Assembly (NCBI RefSeq): GCF_902459685.1 | Contig: NZ_CABPSF010000010.1 | Span: 124,001-188,000 of the forward strand | Direction of reading: 5' to 3' | DNA: 64,000 nucleotides | DNA from: Pandoraea iniqua | Lineage (GTDB): Bacteria > Pseudomonadota > Gammaproteobacteria > Burkholderiales > Burkholderiaceae | In this document: positions 45,519 through 54,577 of the stretch, piece by piece | Numbering within the stretch: the stretch's first letter is position 1 | How the letters are laid out: the number at the start of each line of letters is the position of its first letter | Program-made: the position numbers and the translations under genes | Notes under the pieces: generated by a model | Seen by the model: only the letters and a program-made list of their open reading frames with translations | Databases searched by the model: none | What the model was told of the DNA's origin: nothing

Positions 45519-47368
45519 AACGTGAGTGCTGTCTCCAGCCGTATCTTCAGCGGTTGAAGATCCAGCAGCATGGCCGTGCGTGCGGTGCCGTCCGACGCCG
45601 GCAACTCCACCGCATCGCGCATGTCGTTGCGCATCTCGTGCGTGGCGCGCCCGAGCAGCATCGCGGGCACGGGAAGCTTGTCGGATTCGTCCAGTGTCAC
45701 GATGTTCTCGATGGCATCGACGAGCAGCCCGAACTTGTCTTTGCCGTGTTCGATCACCAGAATCTTGCGCGCCTGCGTGTCCTCCTGCGCGGGCATACCG
45801 TAGAGCGCACGCAGATCCACAATCGTCACCAGCTCGCGGCGCAGATTGAGCATGCCGCGCACGAACGACGGTGCACCGGGTGCGGGCATGACATCGGGCG
45901 AGTCGTGAATGATCTCGCGCAGTTGGTCGAGCCGAACGGCCAGCATATGTTGCAGACGGAACGACACGTAAGCGTGGCGCGTGCCGCGCGATGCCTTGCC
46001 CGCAGCCCCTGCTGCGAAGCGCGCCGAGCTACCGCCCTTGTGATGCGTTGCACCGTCGCCTTCGCGATACAGCTCGCGATGGCCGCGCGTGAGTTCGAGC
46101 ACTTGCGAGTGCGTAAAGAGTTCGTCGGCATTGAGCAGCACGATGTCGCTGGCATCTTCGCGGGTGATGCAACCGGCGAAGAGTTGCGCATGCGTCGTGC
46201 TGAACGACGGCATCGCCAGCAACTCGTCGGCGTAGTACGTCACGATGCTGTCCACCGCGTCGACCAGCAGGCCGAAATGCACGTCCTCCTGCTTGACGAT
46301 CAGAATGCGGCGCGGATCGGCAGCGGTGCCTGCGACGTCGGCATCCGGCCGGCACGCGTGCAAGCCGAGAAAGTGCGCGAAGTCGATGACCGGCACCACG
46401 GTGCCACGCAGGTTCAGCATGCCGACGCAGAACACGCTCGCGAGCGCCGAGTTCTGCAACTCGGGAATGCGGATGATTTCGCGAATCGCGCTCATCGGCA
46501 GCGCAAGGCGCGACTGCTCCACCGTGAACGACACGCATTGCAGCCGCTGACGTTGCTGGCGGCGCTGCGGTGCGCTCAGCGACTGACGCGCCAGCAACTG
46601 CGGCATGTTCTCGATATGAACGAGCGCACCCGGCGCGAGAATTTGCAGAATGCGATCGCCGCCGTCCAGCTTGATGGCGCCGGAAACCACCGGCGGCGCG
46701 GTGTGTCCGGCATCGTATTCGAAGCCGGTGCGCTGCGAAGCGCGCACACGCAGAATCTCGCCCGTCGTATCGAACAGCAATCCGACACGTACCCCGTCGA
46801 CATCGACGATGGCAATCTTCTCCGTCACCCGTGCCTGCGCGCCCGCACCTACACCCGATGAGATCGACAACAACGGCTTGAGATCGACAATCGGAATCAG
46901 CGTGCCGCGCAGATTGAACAAGCCCAGCAGAAACGGCGGCGAAAGCGGTACCGGCGTAATGCGCGACGGGTAATTCACTACTTCCTGCAAGGCGGCGATG
47001 GGCAGCGCGAACTCCACGTCACCCAGATGGAACGAGCCGAAAACTTCGACGTCGTCGGCAGTCGCCGCGCGCCGCACGGGTGCTGGGGCGGTTGCCGCGG
47101 CAGGGGCGGCCGTCTGCGCAGCGGCGCTGTTCACGCCGCTCAAGTCCTCGATGCCATCGATGCCGTCGACGTTGATCGCTTCCACCTTGTCGTCGCGACG
47201 CTGCGTCGGTTCGCTCGCGATATGCGTCGTGACGGCCGCGCCCGCACCGTAACCGTAAGCGTTGCGACCGGCATAGCCCTGAAAGGGCGACACCGTCGGC
47301 GGCAGCACGGTCGTGCCGGCCAGCGCATCCTGATGCAGAAAGGGAAATCCGGGTGTGCGTGCGTTCAT
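45515..47368 (-). CDS. CheW-type chemotaxis adaptor with three CheW domains
   Basis: Starting at the ATG at 47368, this 617-residue protein has a flexible N-terminus (about 1-90, Ala-rich), then three CheW domains at about 92-225, 265-400 and 470-605. Each shows the core L-N-L-R-G or variant (F-N-L-R-G-T-L-I-P, L-N-L-R-G-T-V-V-P, L-N-L-R-R-E-L-V-T). CheW links receptors to the CheA kinase; multi-domain forms are unusual and may build larger arrays. The start overlaps the cheD stop by four bases. No cheA is in the window. The third domain has Arg in place of the conserved Gly. Confidence 0.9.
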   Translation of the reverse strand: MNARTPGFPFLHQDALAGTTVLPPTVSPFQGYAGRNAYGYGAGAAVTTHIASEPTQRRDDKVEAINVDGIDGIEDLSGVNSAAAQTAAPAAATAPAPVRRAATADDVEVFGSFHLGDVEFALPIAALQEVVNYPSRITPVPLSPPFLLGLFNLRGTLIPIVDLKPLLSISSGVGAGAQARVTEKIAIVDVDGVRVGLLFDTTGEILRVRASQRTGFEYDAGHTAPPVVSGAIKLDGGDRILQILAPGALVHIENMPQLLARQSLSAPQRRQQRQRLQCVSFTVEQSRLALPMSAIREIIRIPELQNSALASVFCVGMLNLRGTVVPVIDFAHFLGLHACRPDADVAGTAADPRRILIVKQEDVHFGLLVDAVDSIVTYYADELLAMPSFSTTHAQLFAGCITREDASDIVLLNADELFTHSQVLELTRGHRELYREGDGATHHKGGSSARFAAGAAGKASRGTRHAYVSFRLQHMLAVRLDQLREIIHDSPDVMPAPGAPSFVRGMLNLRRELVTIVDLRALYGMPAQEDTQARKILVIEHGKDKFGLLVDAIENIVTLDESDKLPVPAMLLGRATHEMRNDMRDAVELPASDGTARTAMLLDLQPLKIRLETALTL

Positions 47369-47892
47369 GTGCCCCGTCCCACGAGTCGAAGCGCCGGGCG
47401 GCGCGGTACCTCGGTGGCACCGTTCGATCCGATCACGCGCACGAAATACGAGTGATGGGCGCAATCGATGGTGATTTGCCGTCCGACTTCGCCGCCCACT
47501 TCCACGTGCACGATCGGAATGCCGGTCTCGGCGATGAGTGCTTGCGCCATCTTGGCGTTGGCCACCCCGATCAGCCCGTGCCGGGCGGGCGGCTGGTGCG
47601 GCATCATGTTGCCGCCCCCCGCGATGACGGCTTCGATTTCGCTGCGCCGCGCGCCGTCGGCCTTCATGAGCGCCAGGAGCGAGGGCACGGCTTGCGTCAC
47701 GTACTTCGCGCCGATGGCGAGCGTGGGCGCCGGGGCTTCGGGCAGCAGGCAGTGCGCGAGGCCGTACAGGCCGCGCGAGCGCCACATCAACGCGATGCCG
47801 ACACACGAGCCGAGCGTCGCGCGCAAGACGTCTTCGCCGCGCCCGATGCGCACTTCGCCCATCAACACCTGAATGTCATGCGATGACCCCAT
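47365..47892 (-). CDS. cheD: Chemoreceptor glutamine deamidase CheD
   Basis: The 175-residue protein has T-L-G-S-C-V-G-I near residues 26-33, with the catalytic Cys, and G-L-A-H-C-L-L-P near 44-51, with the catalytic His. A G-G-G-N-M segment lies near 110. CheD converts Gln to Glu in the methylation helices of chemoreceptors. It overlaps both neighbours by a few bases, so cheR, cheD and cheW are translated together. Confidence 0.93.
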   Translation of the reverse strand: MGSSHDIQVLMGEVRIGRGEDVLRATLGSCVGIALMWRSRGLYGLAHCLLPEAPAPTLAIGAKYVTQAVPSLLALMKADGARRSEIEAVIAGGGNMMPHQPPARHGLIGVANAKMAQALIAETGIPIVHVEVGGEVGRQITIDCAHHSYFVRVIGSNGATEVPRRPALRLVGRGT

Positions 47893-48718
47893 TCGGCGCT
47901 CCCTGATTTCGGTAAATGAGCGGTTGTTCGAACCGGTAACCGGTCGACAGCCGCGAGAGCGATTCCGACTCGCCCACGATGAGCACGCCTTCGGGGGAGA
48001 GCGTGCGGCGCACGTTCTCGAGCACCCGCTCCTGATCGGGCGCCTCGAAGTAGATCAGCACGTTGCGCAACATGATCAGATCGAACGCCTCGCGGCGCGC
48101 CATGCGCTGATACAGGTTGTGCTCGGCAAAGGTGATGTGAGCGCGCAGCTCGGGCACCACGGTATGTCCGCCCACGCTGGGGCGGAAATACTTGGCGAGC
48201 AGGCCCGGGCGTTGCTGCTTCAGGCCGTCGATGCTGCGCCCGCCGTAGTTGCCCGCCATCGCCACCGCCAGCACCTGACTCGAGATGTCGGTCGCGTGAA
48301 TCTGATACTGGAAGTCCGGGTGCCGCACGCGGAATTCCTCGCAGATCATCGCCGCTGAGTAAGCCTCTTCACCGCTGGACGCCGCGGCCGACCACATGCG
48401 GAACGGCCGGCCCGGTTTGCCCTCCTGCCAGCGCGGCAGAAAGTGCTGCGCGAAGTAGTCCCACACGCGCGGCGTGCGAAAGAACGTGGTCTCGTTGGTC
48501 GTGACCAGATTCACGAAGTTGCGCACTTCGTCGGGCGTGTTTTCCAGCAGCGCGAGATAGTCGCGATAACAGCGCAGTGAGAGCGTGCGCAGGCGCGGGC
48601 GCAACCGCCCCTGCAACATCGTCCACTTCTTTTCGTTCATCGAGATACCGGTGTGCCGGTGCACGGCGCGCAATAAGGCGAGCTGGGTACCGGGGTCGGC
48701 GTCGGCTTCGATTTCCAT
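47876..48718 (-). CDS. cheR: Chemoreceptor methyltransferase CheR
   Basis: The 280-residue protein has the CheR layout: an N-terminal helical part, N-E-T-T-F-F-R near residue 77, and W-S-A-A-A-S-S-G-E-E near 110 forming the SAM site. I-M-L-R-N-V-L-I-Y-F lies near 215. CheR methylates glutamates of receptors with S-adenosylmethionine. Its stop overlaps the cheD start. The receptor gene lies upstream, 61 bases away, and is the natural substrate. Confidence 0.94.
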   Translation of the reverse strand: MEIEADADPGTQLALLRAVHRHTGISMNEKKWTMLQGRLRPRLRTLSLRCYRDYLALLENTPDEVRNFVNLVTTNETTFFRTPRVWDYFAQHFLPRWQEGKPGRPFRMWSAAASSGEEAYSAAMICEEFRVRHPDFQYQIHATDISSQVLAVAMAGNYGGRSIDGLKQQRPGLLAKYFRPSVGGHTVVPELRAHITFAEHNLYQRMARREAFDLIMLRNVLIYFEAPDQERVLENVRRTLSPEGVLIVGESESLSRLSTGYRFEQPLIYRNQGAPNGVIA

Positions 48719-48779
48719 GTCGGGCTCTCCGGAGATACGGACGCGTCAGTCGTGACAGATCGAAGGAACGGGGACGGCG

Positions 48780-50843
48780 TCAGACTTTGAAACGGGAGAC
48801 CGTGCGGTCGAGTTCTTCGGCCTCACTGGTGAGCCCGGCCGTGGCCTGCGCGATGGTCTCGCACGCGCCCGCCGACTTCTCGGTCTCTTCGGCCACGTGC
48901 TGAATCGCAAGACTCACTTCGCGGGCGGCGACCAACTGCTCTTCCGCGGCACACGAAATCTCGGAGATCGCCTGCGTGGTGCGCGATACGCCGCCGACAA
49001 TCTTCTCGAACGCGTCGCCTGCCTGCTTCGACACTTCGCTGCCCTGTGCCACGCGCTTGGTCGACTCGTTGATGAGCTTGGAGATTTCCTTGGTGGCCTG
49101 CGACGAGCGCTCGGCCAGCTTGCGCACTTCGTCGGCCACGACCGAGAAGCCCAGACCGTGCTCGCCGGCACGCGCCGCTTCGATGGCCGCGTTGAACGCC
49201 AGCAGATTGGTCTGCCCGGCAATTTCGCCGATCACTTTGACGATCTCGCCGATGTCTTCCGAGGACTTGTTGATCAACTCCATCGCCTCGACCGAGCGGG
49301 CGATGGCGCGCGCGCCGGTCTCCGCTTCCTGCTGCGTGGCCTTGGCGAGCTGATCGGCGCCCTTGGTGTTGTCGGCAATCGAATTGATCGATGCGGTCAG
49401 TTCTTCGATCGAGGCGTTCATCTCTTCGACCGTGGCACCGAGCGCCTGAGCGCCGGTCGCTACGGTATTGGCGCGGTCCGCGATGTCGCGCGAGGCGCCC
49501 GAGAATTCGCCGGCCGAGTTCACGACCTTGCCGATCACGCCGCGCAGGTCGTCCATCATGTGGCGAATGCCTTCGGCCAGTTGATCGATCGGGTCGGCGC
49601 CATTCACGGCGATGTCGCCGGTCAGGTCGCCGGCAGCGGCGCGATTGACGGTGTTCAGCAACGCGGCGACCTTGCGTTGATCGTCTTCGGCGCGGCGCTT
49701 CACGCTCGCTTCGAGTTCAACCTGCTGTGTGATGTCGGTCGCGAACTTCACCACCTTATAGGGGCGGCCGTTCATGTCGAGAATCGGGTTGTACGTCGCC
49801 TGAATCCAGACTTCGCGCCCGCCGCGGCCGATGCGCTTGTAGCGGCCCGAGTCGAACTCGCCGCGGTTGAGCTTCGCCCAGAATTCGCGATACGTGTCGG
49901 ACGCGGCGTAGTCCGGCTCGCAGAACATGCGGTGATGCTTGCCTTTGATGTCATCGAACGCGTAGCCGAGCGTCTTGAGAAAGTTGTCGTTGGCGGTGAT
50001 TACGGTGCCGTCGAGGTTGAACTCGATCACGGCTTGCGCCAGATCCATCGCGCGCACCTTGCCTTCGAACTCCGCCGTCTGACGACGCTGGGCGGTCACG
50101 TCCGATGCGAACTTGACCACCTTGTACGGGCGCCCGCTGGCGTCGAATACGGGGTTGTAGGACGCGTGAATCCAGATCTCGCGGCCGCCCTTACCGATGC
50201 GCTTGTACTCGCCGGTGTCGAACTCGCCGCGATTCAGACGGGCCCAGAAGTCGCGGTACGCCGGTGAGTTGGCGAACTCCGGCTCGCAGAACATGCGGTG
50301 ATGCTGGCCCTTGATCTCGTCGAGCGAGTAGCCGAGGGCTTGCAGAAAGTTGTCGTTGGCGGTGAGCACGGTGCCGTCGAGCTGGAATTCGATCACGGCC
50401 TGCGACACGCCGATGGCGCGCACCTTGCTCTCGAATTCCGCTTGGCGGGCCCGGTCGGCGGTGACGTCGGTCGCGAACTTGATGACCTTGTAGGGCACGC
50501 CGTTCGCATCGAACACCGGGTTGTACGAGGCGCGAATCCAGACTTCGCGGCCGCCCTTGGCGACACGCTTGTATTCGCCCGAGTCGAATTCACCGCGTCC
50601 GAGCTTCGCCCAGAAGTCGCGATACGCCTCCGATGCGGCGTAGTCGGCTTCGCAGAACATGCGATGGTGCTGGCCCTGAATTTCGTCGAGCCGATAACCG
50701 AGTGTCTGAAGGAAATTATCGTTCGCGTGCATGACGCGACCTTGCAGATCGAACTCGATAACCGCCTGAACGCGGTTAAGTGCGGCACTGATGGCCTGTA
50801 GTTCCTGTTGTTCCATTTGGAATTCAGGCGTGGCGATTTCCAT
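48780..50843 (-). CDS. Soluble methyl-accepting chemotaxis protein with three PAS domains
   Basis: This 687-residue protein has three PAS domains that repeat with a period of 122 residues (A-V-I-E-F at 27, 149 and 271). Each contains H-H-R-M-F-C-E and a Y-N-P-(V/I)-(F/L)-D strand. The MCP signalling domain (about 400-687) has the hairpin tip [13 protein letters not shown] see no membrane helix, so it is cytoplasmic, like BdlA-type biofilm-dispersal sensors, which have two PAS domains. The C-terminus lacks a CheR-binding pentapeptide such as N-W-E-T-F. PAS ligands may be haem, FAD or a metabolite; the conserved His-His and Cys are candidates. Confidence 0.93.
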   Translation of the reverse strand: MEIATPEFQMEQQELQAISAALNRVQAVIEFDLQGRVMHANDNFLQTLGYRLDEIQGQHHRMFCEADYAASEAYRDFWAKLGRGEFDSGEYKRVAKGGREVWIRASYNPVFDANGVPYKVIKFATDVTADRARQAEFESKVRAIGVSQAVIEFQLDGTVLTANDNFLQALGYSLDEIKGQHHRMFCEPEFANSPAYRDFWARLNRGEFDTGEYKRIGKGGREIWIHASYNPVFDASGRPYKVVKFASDVTAQRRQTAEFEGKVRAMDLAQAVIEFNLDGTVITANDNFLKTLGYAFDDIKGKHHRMFCEPDYAASDTYREFWAKLNRGEFDSGRYKRIGRGGREVWIQATYNPILDMNGRPYKVVKFATDITQQVELEASVKRRAEDDQRKVAALLNTVNRAAAGDLTGDIAVNGADPIDQLAEGIRHMMDDLRGVIGKVVNSAGEFSGASRDIADRANTVATGAQALGATVEEMNASIEELTASINSIADNTKGADQLAKATQQEAETGARAIARSVEAMELINKSSEDIGEIVKVIGEIAGQTNLLAFNAAIEAARAGEHGLGFSVVADEVRKLAERSSQATKEISKLINESTKRVAQGSEVSKQAGDAFEKIVGGVSRTTQAISEISCAAEEQLVAAREVSLAIQHVAEETEKSAGACETIAQATAGLTSEAEELDRTVSRFKV

Positions 50844-51530
50844 GACCTTCTCCCTGATACGCTTGCCCCGGCGCGTGTCGTGCGGCCGTCACGAAAAGGA
50901 TTTTTTGCGTCGCCCAGGAGTTGACGCGCACTCCTCTATAGACGCGATTACGACAGTTGGAAAGTCAACTTGAGATTGGTGCCTACCCGCATGTTGTTTT
51001 TGCCTTGAACGGCAAAATCACCCGGTAAGCCGCGCCGAATAAAGATTTAAAGATAAATGAAACGGGCGCAAAGTCGACGCTGTTATAGCGTCAATACATT
51101 TCAAACGCGTAGATGAAATGGCAATACGAGGGGGTTTGCACGGAGAAGGTGCAATAGAAGTGGCTGAGCAGCCTGTCGGAAAAAAGTCCCCCTCCCACGT
51201 CAGACGCGGGAAGGGGCTGACATCCAAAGCCACTCTCTTCGGGGCAATTGAGAGGGCGGCAAACAATACTATGCAATCACCGTGCCAGCTGCCGCTTCCC
51301 ACGCAAACCCGCGTCGTTATTGGGTTGTCATGCGGCTGCCGCTGACCGGGGACGCCGATGTTACGGCGTTGGACGCCGCATGTAACGTAACAAAGTGCGA
51401 CACTTTCCCCGTTTGGCAACCTTCGCTTACACGGCTTACAGACGCGTGATGGGCTTCGTATCGGGCCAAAGATATAAAGGAATCGAACGGACTCGCGTTC
51501 CCCTCGTTCCTTATCATCAGGAGTCAGATC
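50844..51530. other. Long intergenic region upstream of the MCP gene
   Basis: Nearly 690 bases without a supported gene. TTTTGCC/GGCAAAA (50998-51017) forms a 7-bp hairpin, and an imperfect hairpin CCCCCTCCC/GGGAAGGGG lies near 51188-51216. An open frame on the - strand (51018-51704) lacks protein-like composition and runs antisense to the small lipoprotein gene. The region should contain the promoters of the MCP operon and the lipoprotein. Confidence 0.45.
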
Positions 51531-51644
51531 ATGAAGTTGCTTGTTGCTGCGCTGCTTGCCGTTACGCTTGCCGGATGTGTCGTCGTCCCCGCCCGGCCGT
51601 ATTACGGGGGTTACTACGGACACCCGTGCTGCTATCGCTATTGA
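51531..51644 (+). CDS. Very small lipoprotein (37 residues)
   Basis: ATG at 51531 is preceded by CAGGAGTCAGATC, a strong ribosome site. The product starts M-K-L-L-V-A-A-L-L-A with a perfect lipobox (L-A-G-C, Cys16). The mature part is only about 22 residues, rich in Tyr, Gly and Pro (R-P-Y-Y-G-G-Y-Y-G-H), with two adjacent Cys. It resembles the tiny YY-G-rich lipoproteins common in Burkholderiales. It is too short for most gene callers. Function unknown; probably an outer-membrane or periplasmic stress-related peptide. Confidence 0.78.
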   Translation: MKLLVAALLAVTLAGCVVVPARPYYGGYYGHPCCYRY

Positions 51645-51771
51645 TTCGCCTGACGAAAAAGAGAACGTCGTTCGGGATTTAATCGGGGAGCCAAAACGCG
51701 ACAAAACGCGAAATTCAACGGATCGAAATTACACGCGATCAATTAATGCTTATTCATCGGTTGATGATGAG

Positions 51772-51800
51772 ACAGGCGCGATATGAATCACGCCTGTTTC
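51772..51800 (+). terminator. Possible terminator after the small lipoprotein
   Basis: ACAGGCG (51772-51778) pairs with CGCCTGT (51791-51797) over a 12-base loop, followed by TTCATTT. It lies 127 bases after the lipoprotein stop. Confidence 0.5.
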
Positions 51801-51844
51801 ATTTGAATTTCGCATTGACTGAGAATTGTTCGCCGTGAAAAATA

Positions 51845-51877
51845 AAAAGCCCCGCAAGCAAAATATGCGGGGCTTTT
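51845..51877. terminator. Strong bidirectional terminator
   Basis: AAAAGCCCCGCA (51845-51856) and TGCGGGGCTTTT (51866-51877) form a perfect 12-bp stem around a 9-base loop. T-runs flank it on both strands. Confidence 0.92.
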
Positions 51878-51977
51878 TGTTGGCAACTCATCGCCAACGT
51901 ATCGCCAATTCACCGTCAATTTATCGGGCATTCACCGTCAAATTAAAGGTGGCGGCTTGCGGTGCCGGCTTGCGAGA

Positions 51978-52282
51978 TTAGCGGCGATAGCCGTCATGGC
52001 GATGCCAATCGCGGCGCTCCCAGCCACGGTCGTGATGCCAGTGGCGCGGGGGCGGGCCGCGCCAGTAATGCGGACGCGGTCCGTAGACCACCGGCGGGGG
52101 CGGCGCAACCATCATCGGGGCCGGCGCGGCATAGACCGGCGGTGCGACGTAGACCGGGGCGGGGGCCACGATGGCCGGCCCCGGAATGCCGATATTCACC
52201 GAGACATGGTGCGTGCGAGTGCGCTGCCCGAGACGAGCGCAGCCGCCATCCCAGCGGCAGCGATCCAATGTTGATGTTGCAT
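51978..52282 (-). pseudogene. Secreted Pro/His-rich envelope protein, apparent frameshift
   Basis: Starting at the ATG at 52282, six bases after AAGGAG, the frame encodes a good signal peptide (W-I-A-A-A-G-M-A-A-A-L-V-S-G-S-A-L-A) but hits TGA after 28 codons (near 52196). The next frame continues with H-V-S-V-N-I-G-I-P-G-P-A, then V-A-P-P-V-Y repeats and W-R-G-P-P-x-R-H-W-H-H, to a stop at 51978. Together they look like one small Val/Pro/His-rich exported protein of a kind common in Burkholderiales. A single-base change near 52205-52220 would rejoin them. It is either a real inactivating frameshift or a sequence error. Confidence 0.65.
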
Positions 52283-52385
52283 CTGATCTCCTTGTTTCAT
52301 CACGTCCGATTTTAAGGAACGTGGTCCCACGGCGGTGCAACCGCAGGACTACAGATGTAACAAGGCGTAAGGAAACCTGCGATCG

Positions 52386-52679
52386 CTAGCGCCAGTCGTG
52401 ATCGCGTGGTGCGAGAAAGCTGGCGGGACGTCGTCCGCGCCGCTCCGAGGTGGCGAAGTACGAGGGGCGGCGTAAATCTCGTGTGTCGTTCGGCGAGCGC
52501 CAGTAGGGCGTGCGCGGAGCGCCGAGCAGATCGCCCGGGCGGTGCGGCGAGAGCGGTGGCATCGAGGCCGGCCATGCCACCTGGCGCCAACGGGCACCCA
52601 CAGGCACGACAAGCACGAGCATCACGAATACCAGCGTCAACACGGCGTACAGGACAACAGGCGAGAATGCGGTCTCCAT
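52386..52679 (-). CDS. Small single-span membrane protein
   Basis: From the ATG at 52679 (CGGAG stands about seven bases before it) the product has 97 residues. One strong helix lies near residues 6-28 (V-V-L-Y-A-V-L-T-L-V-F-V-M-L-V-L). An Arg/Pro-rich cytoplasmic or periplasmic tail follows. I do not recognise a family. The upstream part of the open frame is Arg-rich and unlike protein. It may be a real inner-membrane peptide, but the composition of the tail leaves doubt. Confidence 0.45.
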   Translation of the reverse strand: METAFSPVVLYAVLTLVFVMLVLVVPVGARWRQVAWPASMPPLSPHRPGDLLGAPRTPYWRSPNDTRDLRRPSYFATSERRGRRPASFLAPRDHDWR

Positions 52680-52900
52680 ATCAAACTCCGTTCGCGAAAG
52701 TGTCACACCACGGGGGACGCGCCTTGGCACGCAAAGTGTGGCGTTTTTACTATAGTCCATGCGGCTGCGGCTGACACTCGGTTGTCGGGACGCGGGTTGC
52801 AAGACTACACTACAGACGCAGTTTCCCGCTGGCCGTCCCAACGGTCTGCGCCGGCTACGTTGGCGAGACATTCGCCACCTCAATGCCCGGGAGGTACGCG

Positions 52901-53437
52901 ATGAGTCCGTCCACCAGTCAGGCCGTTCTCGAGCCCAGCACTGCCACCACCTCGTCGGCACCGGTCACGCCAGTGGCCATCGATCATGTCGCGTATCCCA
53001 GTTACGACGCGGCGCTCACGCACAATTTCTATGTCGATGTGATGGGCTTCAGGCTTGCGGGCGCGCAGACCGGCATGAGCCGTCTGTGGGGCAAGCCGTA
53101 CCTGCTCGTGAGCTATCAGATCGCCCCCGGCGAAGCGGTGGCCTTCTTCAATTGTGACGGGTTGGCGCCCGTCTCTCATCCCGATACCCCGGCCAACCAG
53201 ATCCATCACGTGGCGCTGCGCGTACGCGATCTCGAAGCGCTCGAGCGTTGGAAATCGCGTCTGACGGCGCACGACGTGGCGTTTGTGGTCGAGCGTCACG
53301 GCGACGGCGAGCATCTTTATCTGCTCGATCCGAACGAGGTCATGCTGGAATTATGTGTGGCGACGCCGGAATCGGCGGCGGGGCAGCCGCAAGGGGCGTT
53401 GGATACGTTGCAGCGCTGGCTCGATGGCGTGAGGTAG
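52901..53437 (+). CDS. VOC-family glyoxalase/dioxygenase-like protein
   Basis: The ATG at 52901 follows GGGAGGTACGCG and gives 178 residues. After a Ser/Thr/Ala-rich N-terminus, a VOC domain starts I-D-H-V-A-Y near residue 28 and ends Y-L-L-D-P-N-E-V-M-L-E near 152. H30, H-H-V-A-L near 106 and E-L-C-V near 154 are candidate metal ligands. Proteins of this group include glyoxalases and ring-cleaving dioxygenases. It is not similar to the shorter VOC protein of the polysaccharide operon beyond the fold. No partner is nearby. Confidence 0.82.
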   Translation: MSPSTSQAVLEPSTATTSSAPVTPVAIDHVAYPSYDAALTHNFYVDVMGFRLAGAQTGMSRLWGKPYLLVSYQIAPGEAVAFFNCDGLAPVSHPDTPANQIHHVALRVRDLEALERWKSRLTAHDVAFVVERHGDGEHLYLLDPNEVMLELCVATPESAAGQPQGALDTLQRWLDGVR

Positions 53438-53465
53438 CGCACTCAGTCGCTTAGCCGCCCAGTCT

Positions 53466-53505
53466 CGCTTAGCCGATTAGCCGCTTAGTCGATTAGTCGC
53501 TTACG
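53466..53505. repeat. 8-bp tandem repeat overlapping the ubiX stop
   Basis: Five 8-bp units (CGCTTAGC, CGATTAGC, CGCTTAGT, CGATTAGT, CGCTTACG) run from 53466 to 53505, with worn copies before. The last unit includes the ubiX stop codon at 53501-53503 on the - strand. Confidence 0.8.
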
Positions 53506-54109
53506 CTTCGGCGTCCTTGCCGAGTCCGGACCAACTGGTAGAGACCTGCGGCGCGAGGCCGAATAGGTCGAGCACGCGCCCGACGGTGTCGTCGACCATG
53601 GCGTCGAGCGATTCGGGGCGGTTGTAGAACGCCGGCAGCGGCGGGTAGACGATGCCGCCCATTTCCGTGACAGCCGTCATATTGCGCAGATGCGCCAGAT
53701 TGAAGGGCGTTTCGCGCACCATCATGACGAGGCGGCGACGCTCCTTGAGCGTGACGTCGGCGGCGCGGGCAATGAGATTGTCCGACAGGCCGTGGGCGAC
53801 GCTCGCGAGCGTTTTCATCGAGCACGGCGCGATGACCATGCCGGTCGTGGCGAACGAGCCGCTGGCAATGTTAGCGCCGACTTCACGCACGCTGTGGTAC
53901 TGGTCGGCCAGTGCCTGCACGTCCGAGCGCTCGAGCCCCAGTTCGTGACGTAACGTCAGCCAACCGGCGCTCGACACGAGCAGATGTGTCTCGACGCCGC
54001 CGAGCGCGCGCAGGCGCTCAAGCAGGCGCACCCCATAGACGGCACCGGTCGCGCCAGTGATGGCGACGATCATGCGTGCGGGGCGCGGGTTGCCCGTCGA
54101 GACGGTCAT
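53501..54109 (-). CDS. ubiX: Flavin prenyltransferase UbiX
   Basis: The 202-residue protein has I-T-G-A-T-G-A-V-Y-G near residues 17-26, binding FMN, A-P-C-S-M-K-T near 94-100 and R-E-T-P-F-N near 132-137. UbiX joins dimethylallyl phosphate to FMN to make the prenylated cofactor of UbiD-type decarboxylases in ubiquinone synthesis. It lies 32 bases downstream of grxD on the same strand. ubiD is not in the window. Confidence 0.95.
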   Translation of the reverse strand: MTVSTGNPRPARMIVAITGATGAVYGVRLLERLRALGGVETHLLVSSAGWLTLRHELGLERSDVQALADQYHSVREVGANIASGSFATTGMVIAPCSMKTLASVAHGLSDNLIARAADVTLKERRRLVMMVRETPFNLAHLRNMTAVTEMGGIVYPPLPAFYNRPESLDAMVDDTVGRVLDLFGLAPQVSTSWSGLGKDAEA

Positions 54110-54141
54110 CAGGCCGGGATCAGGCGGAGATCAGGCAACGC

Positions 54142-54456
54142 TCAGGCAAGCTCAGCGATGATCTGCTTGAGTTCGCCGCTTTGGTACATCTCCATCATGA
54201 TGTCCGAGCCGCCGATGAATTCGCCGTTGATGTAGAGCTGCGGAATGGTCGGCCAGTTGGCGAATTCCTTCACGCCCTGACGGATTTCTTCGTCTTGCAG
54301 CACGTCGACCGTGAACAGGTTGTCCACGCCGCAGGCTTTCAGGATCTGCACGGCGCGGCCCGAGAAGCCGCACATCGGGAATTGCGCATTGCCCTTCATG
54401 AAGAGCACGACGGGATGGTCGGTGACGATTTGCTGAATACGTTGCTGGGTAGTCAT
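54142..54456 (-). CDS. grxD: Monothiol glutaredoxin GrxD
   Basis: From the ATG at 54456 the product has 104 residues, the normal size. It contains P-M-C-G-F-S near residue 29, the CGFS active site, W-P-T-I-P-Q near 69 and G-G-S-D near 83. CGFS glutaredoxins bind a 2Fe-2S cluster with glutathione and pass it on in Fe-S assembly. It sits between prmC and ubiX, the usual order in Burkholderiaceae. Confidence 0.95.
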   Translation of the reverse strand: MTTQQRIQQIVTDHPVVLFMKGNAQFPMCGFSGRAVQILKACGVDNLFTVDVLQDEEIRQGVKEFANWPTIPQLYINGEFIGGSDIMMEMYQSGELKQIIAELA

Positions 54457-54577
54457 GGTGGAAAGCCCGTGGGGATGCCGGAAAATCGGCGTGTCCGCCA
54501 TTTTAGCGGTTTTCCGTCGCGCTCGTTGGTGCGTGCCCTCCGGGGTGCCCTTTGCGGGTGGTCCGGGCCGTCCCTCG

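Larger units (their letters stand above)
51645..51977. other. Intergenic region with two hairpins between convergent genes
   Basis: This AT-richer stretch holds no supported gene. It contains the hairpin at 51772-51800 and the bidirectional terminator at 51845-51877, which separate the small lipoprotein gene from the convergent gene at 51978-52282. Confidence 0.5.

Noticed and set aside
48780-50000. Long DNA repeats suggesting an assembly duplication
   Set aside because: The repeats correspond exactly to PAS domains in frame and differ at many positions, so they are a genuine domain repeat.
51160-51240. Segment resembling an insertion-sequence end
   Set aside because: There is no transposase, no matching inverted end and no target duplication nearby.
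51018-51704. Open frame of 228 codons on the - strand across the MCP upstream region
   Set aside because: It runs antisense to the small lipoprotein, has no family motif and no ribosome site.
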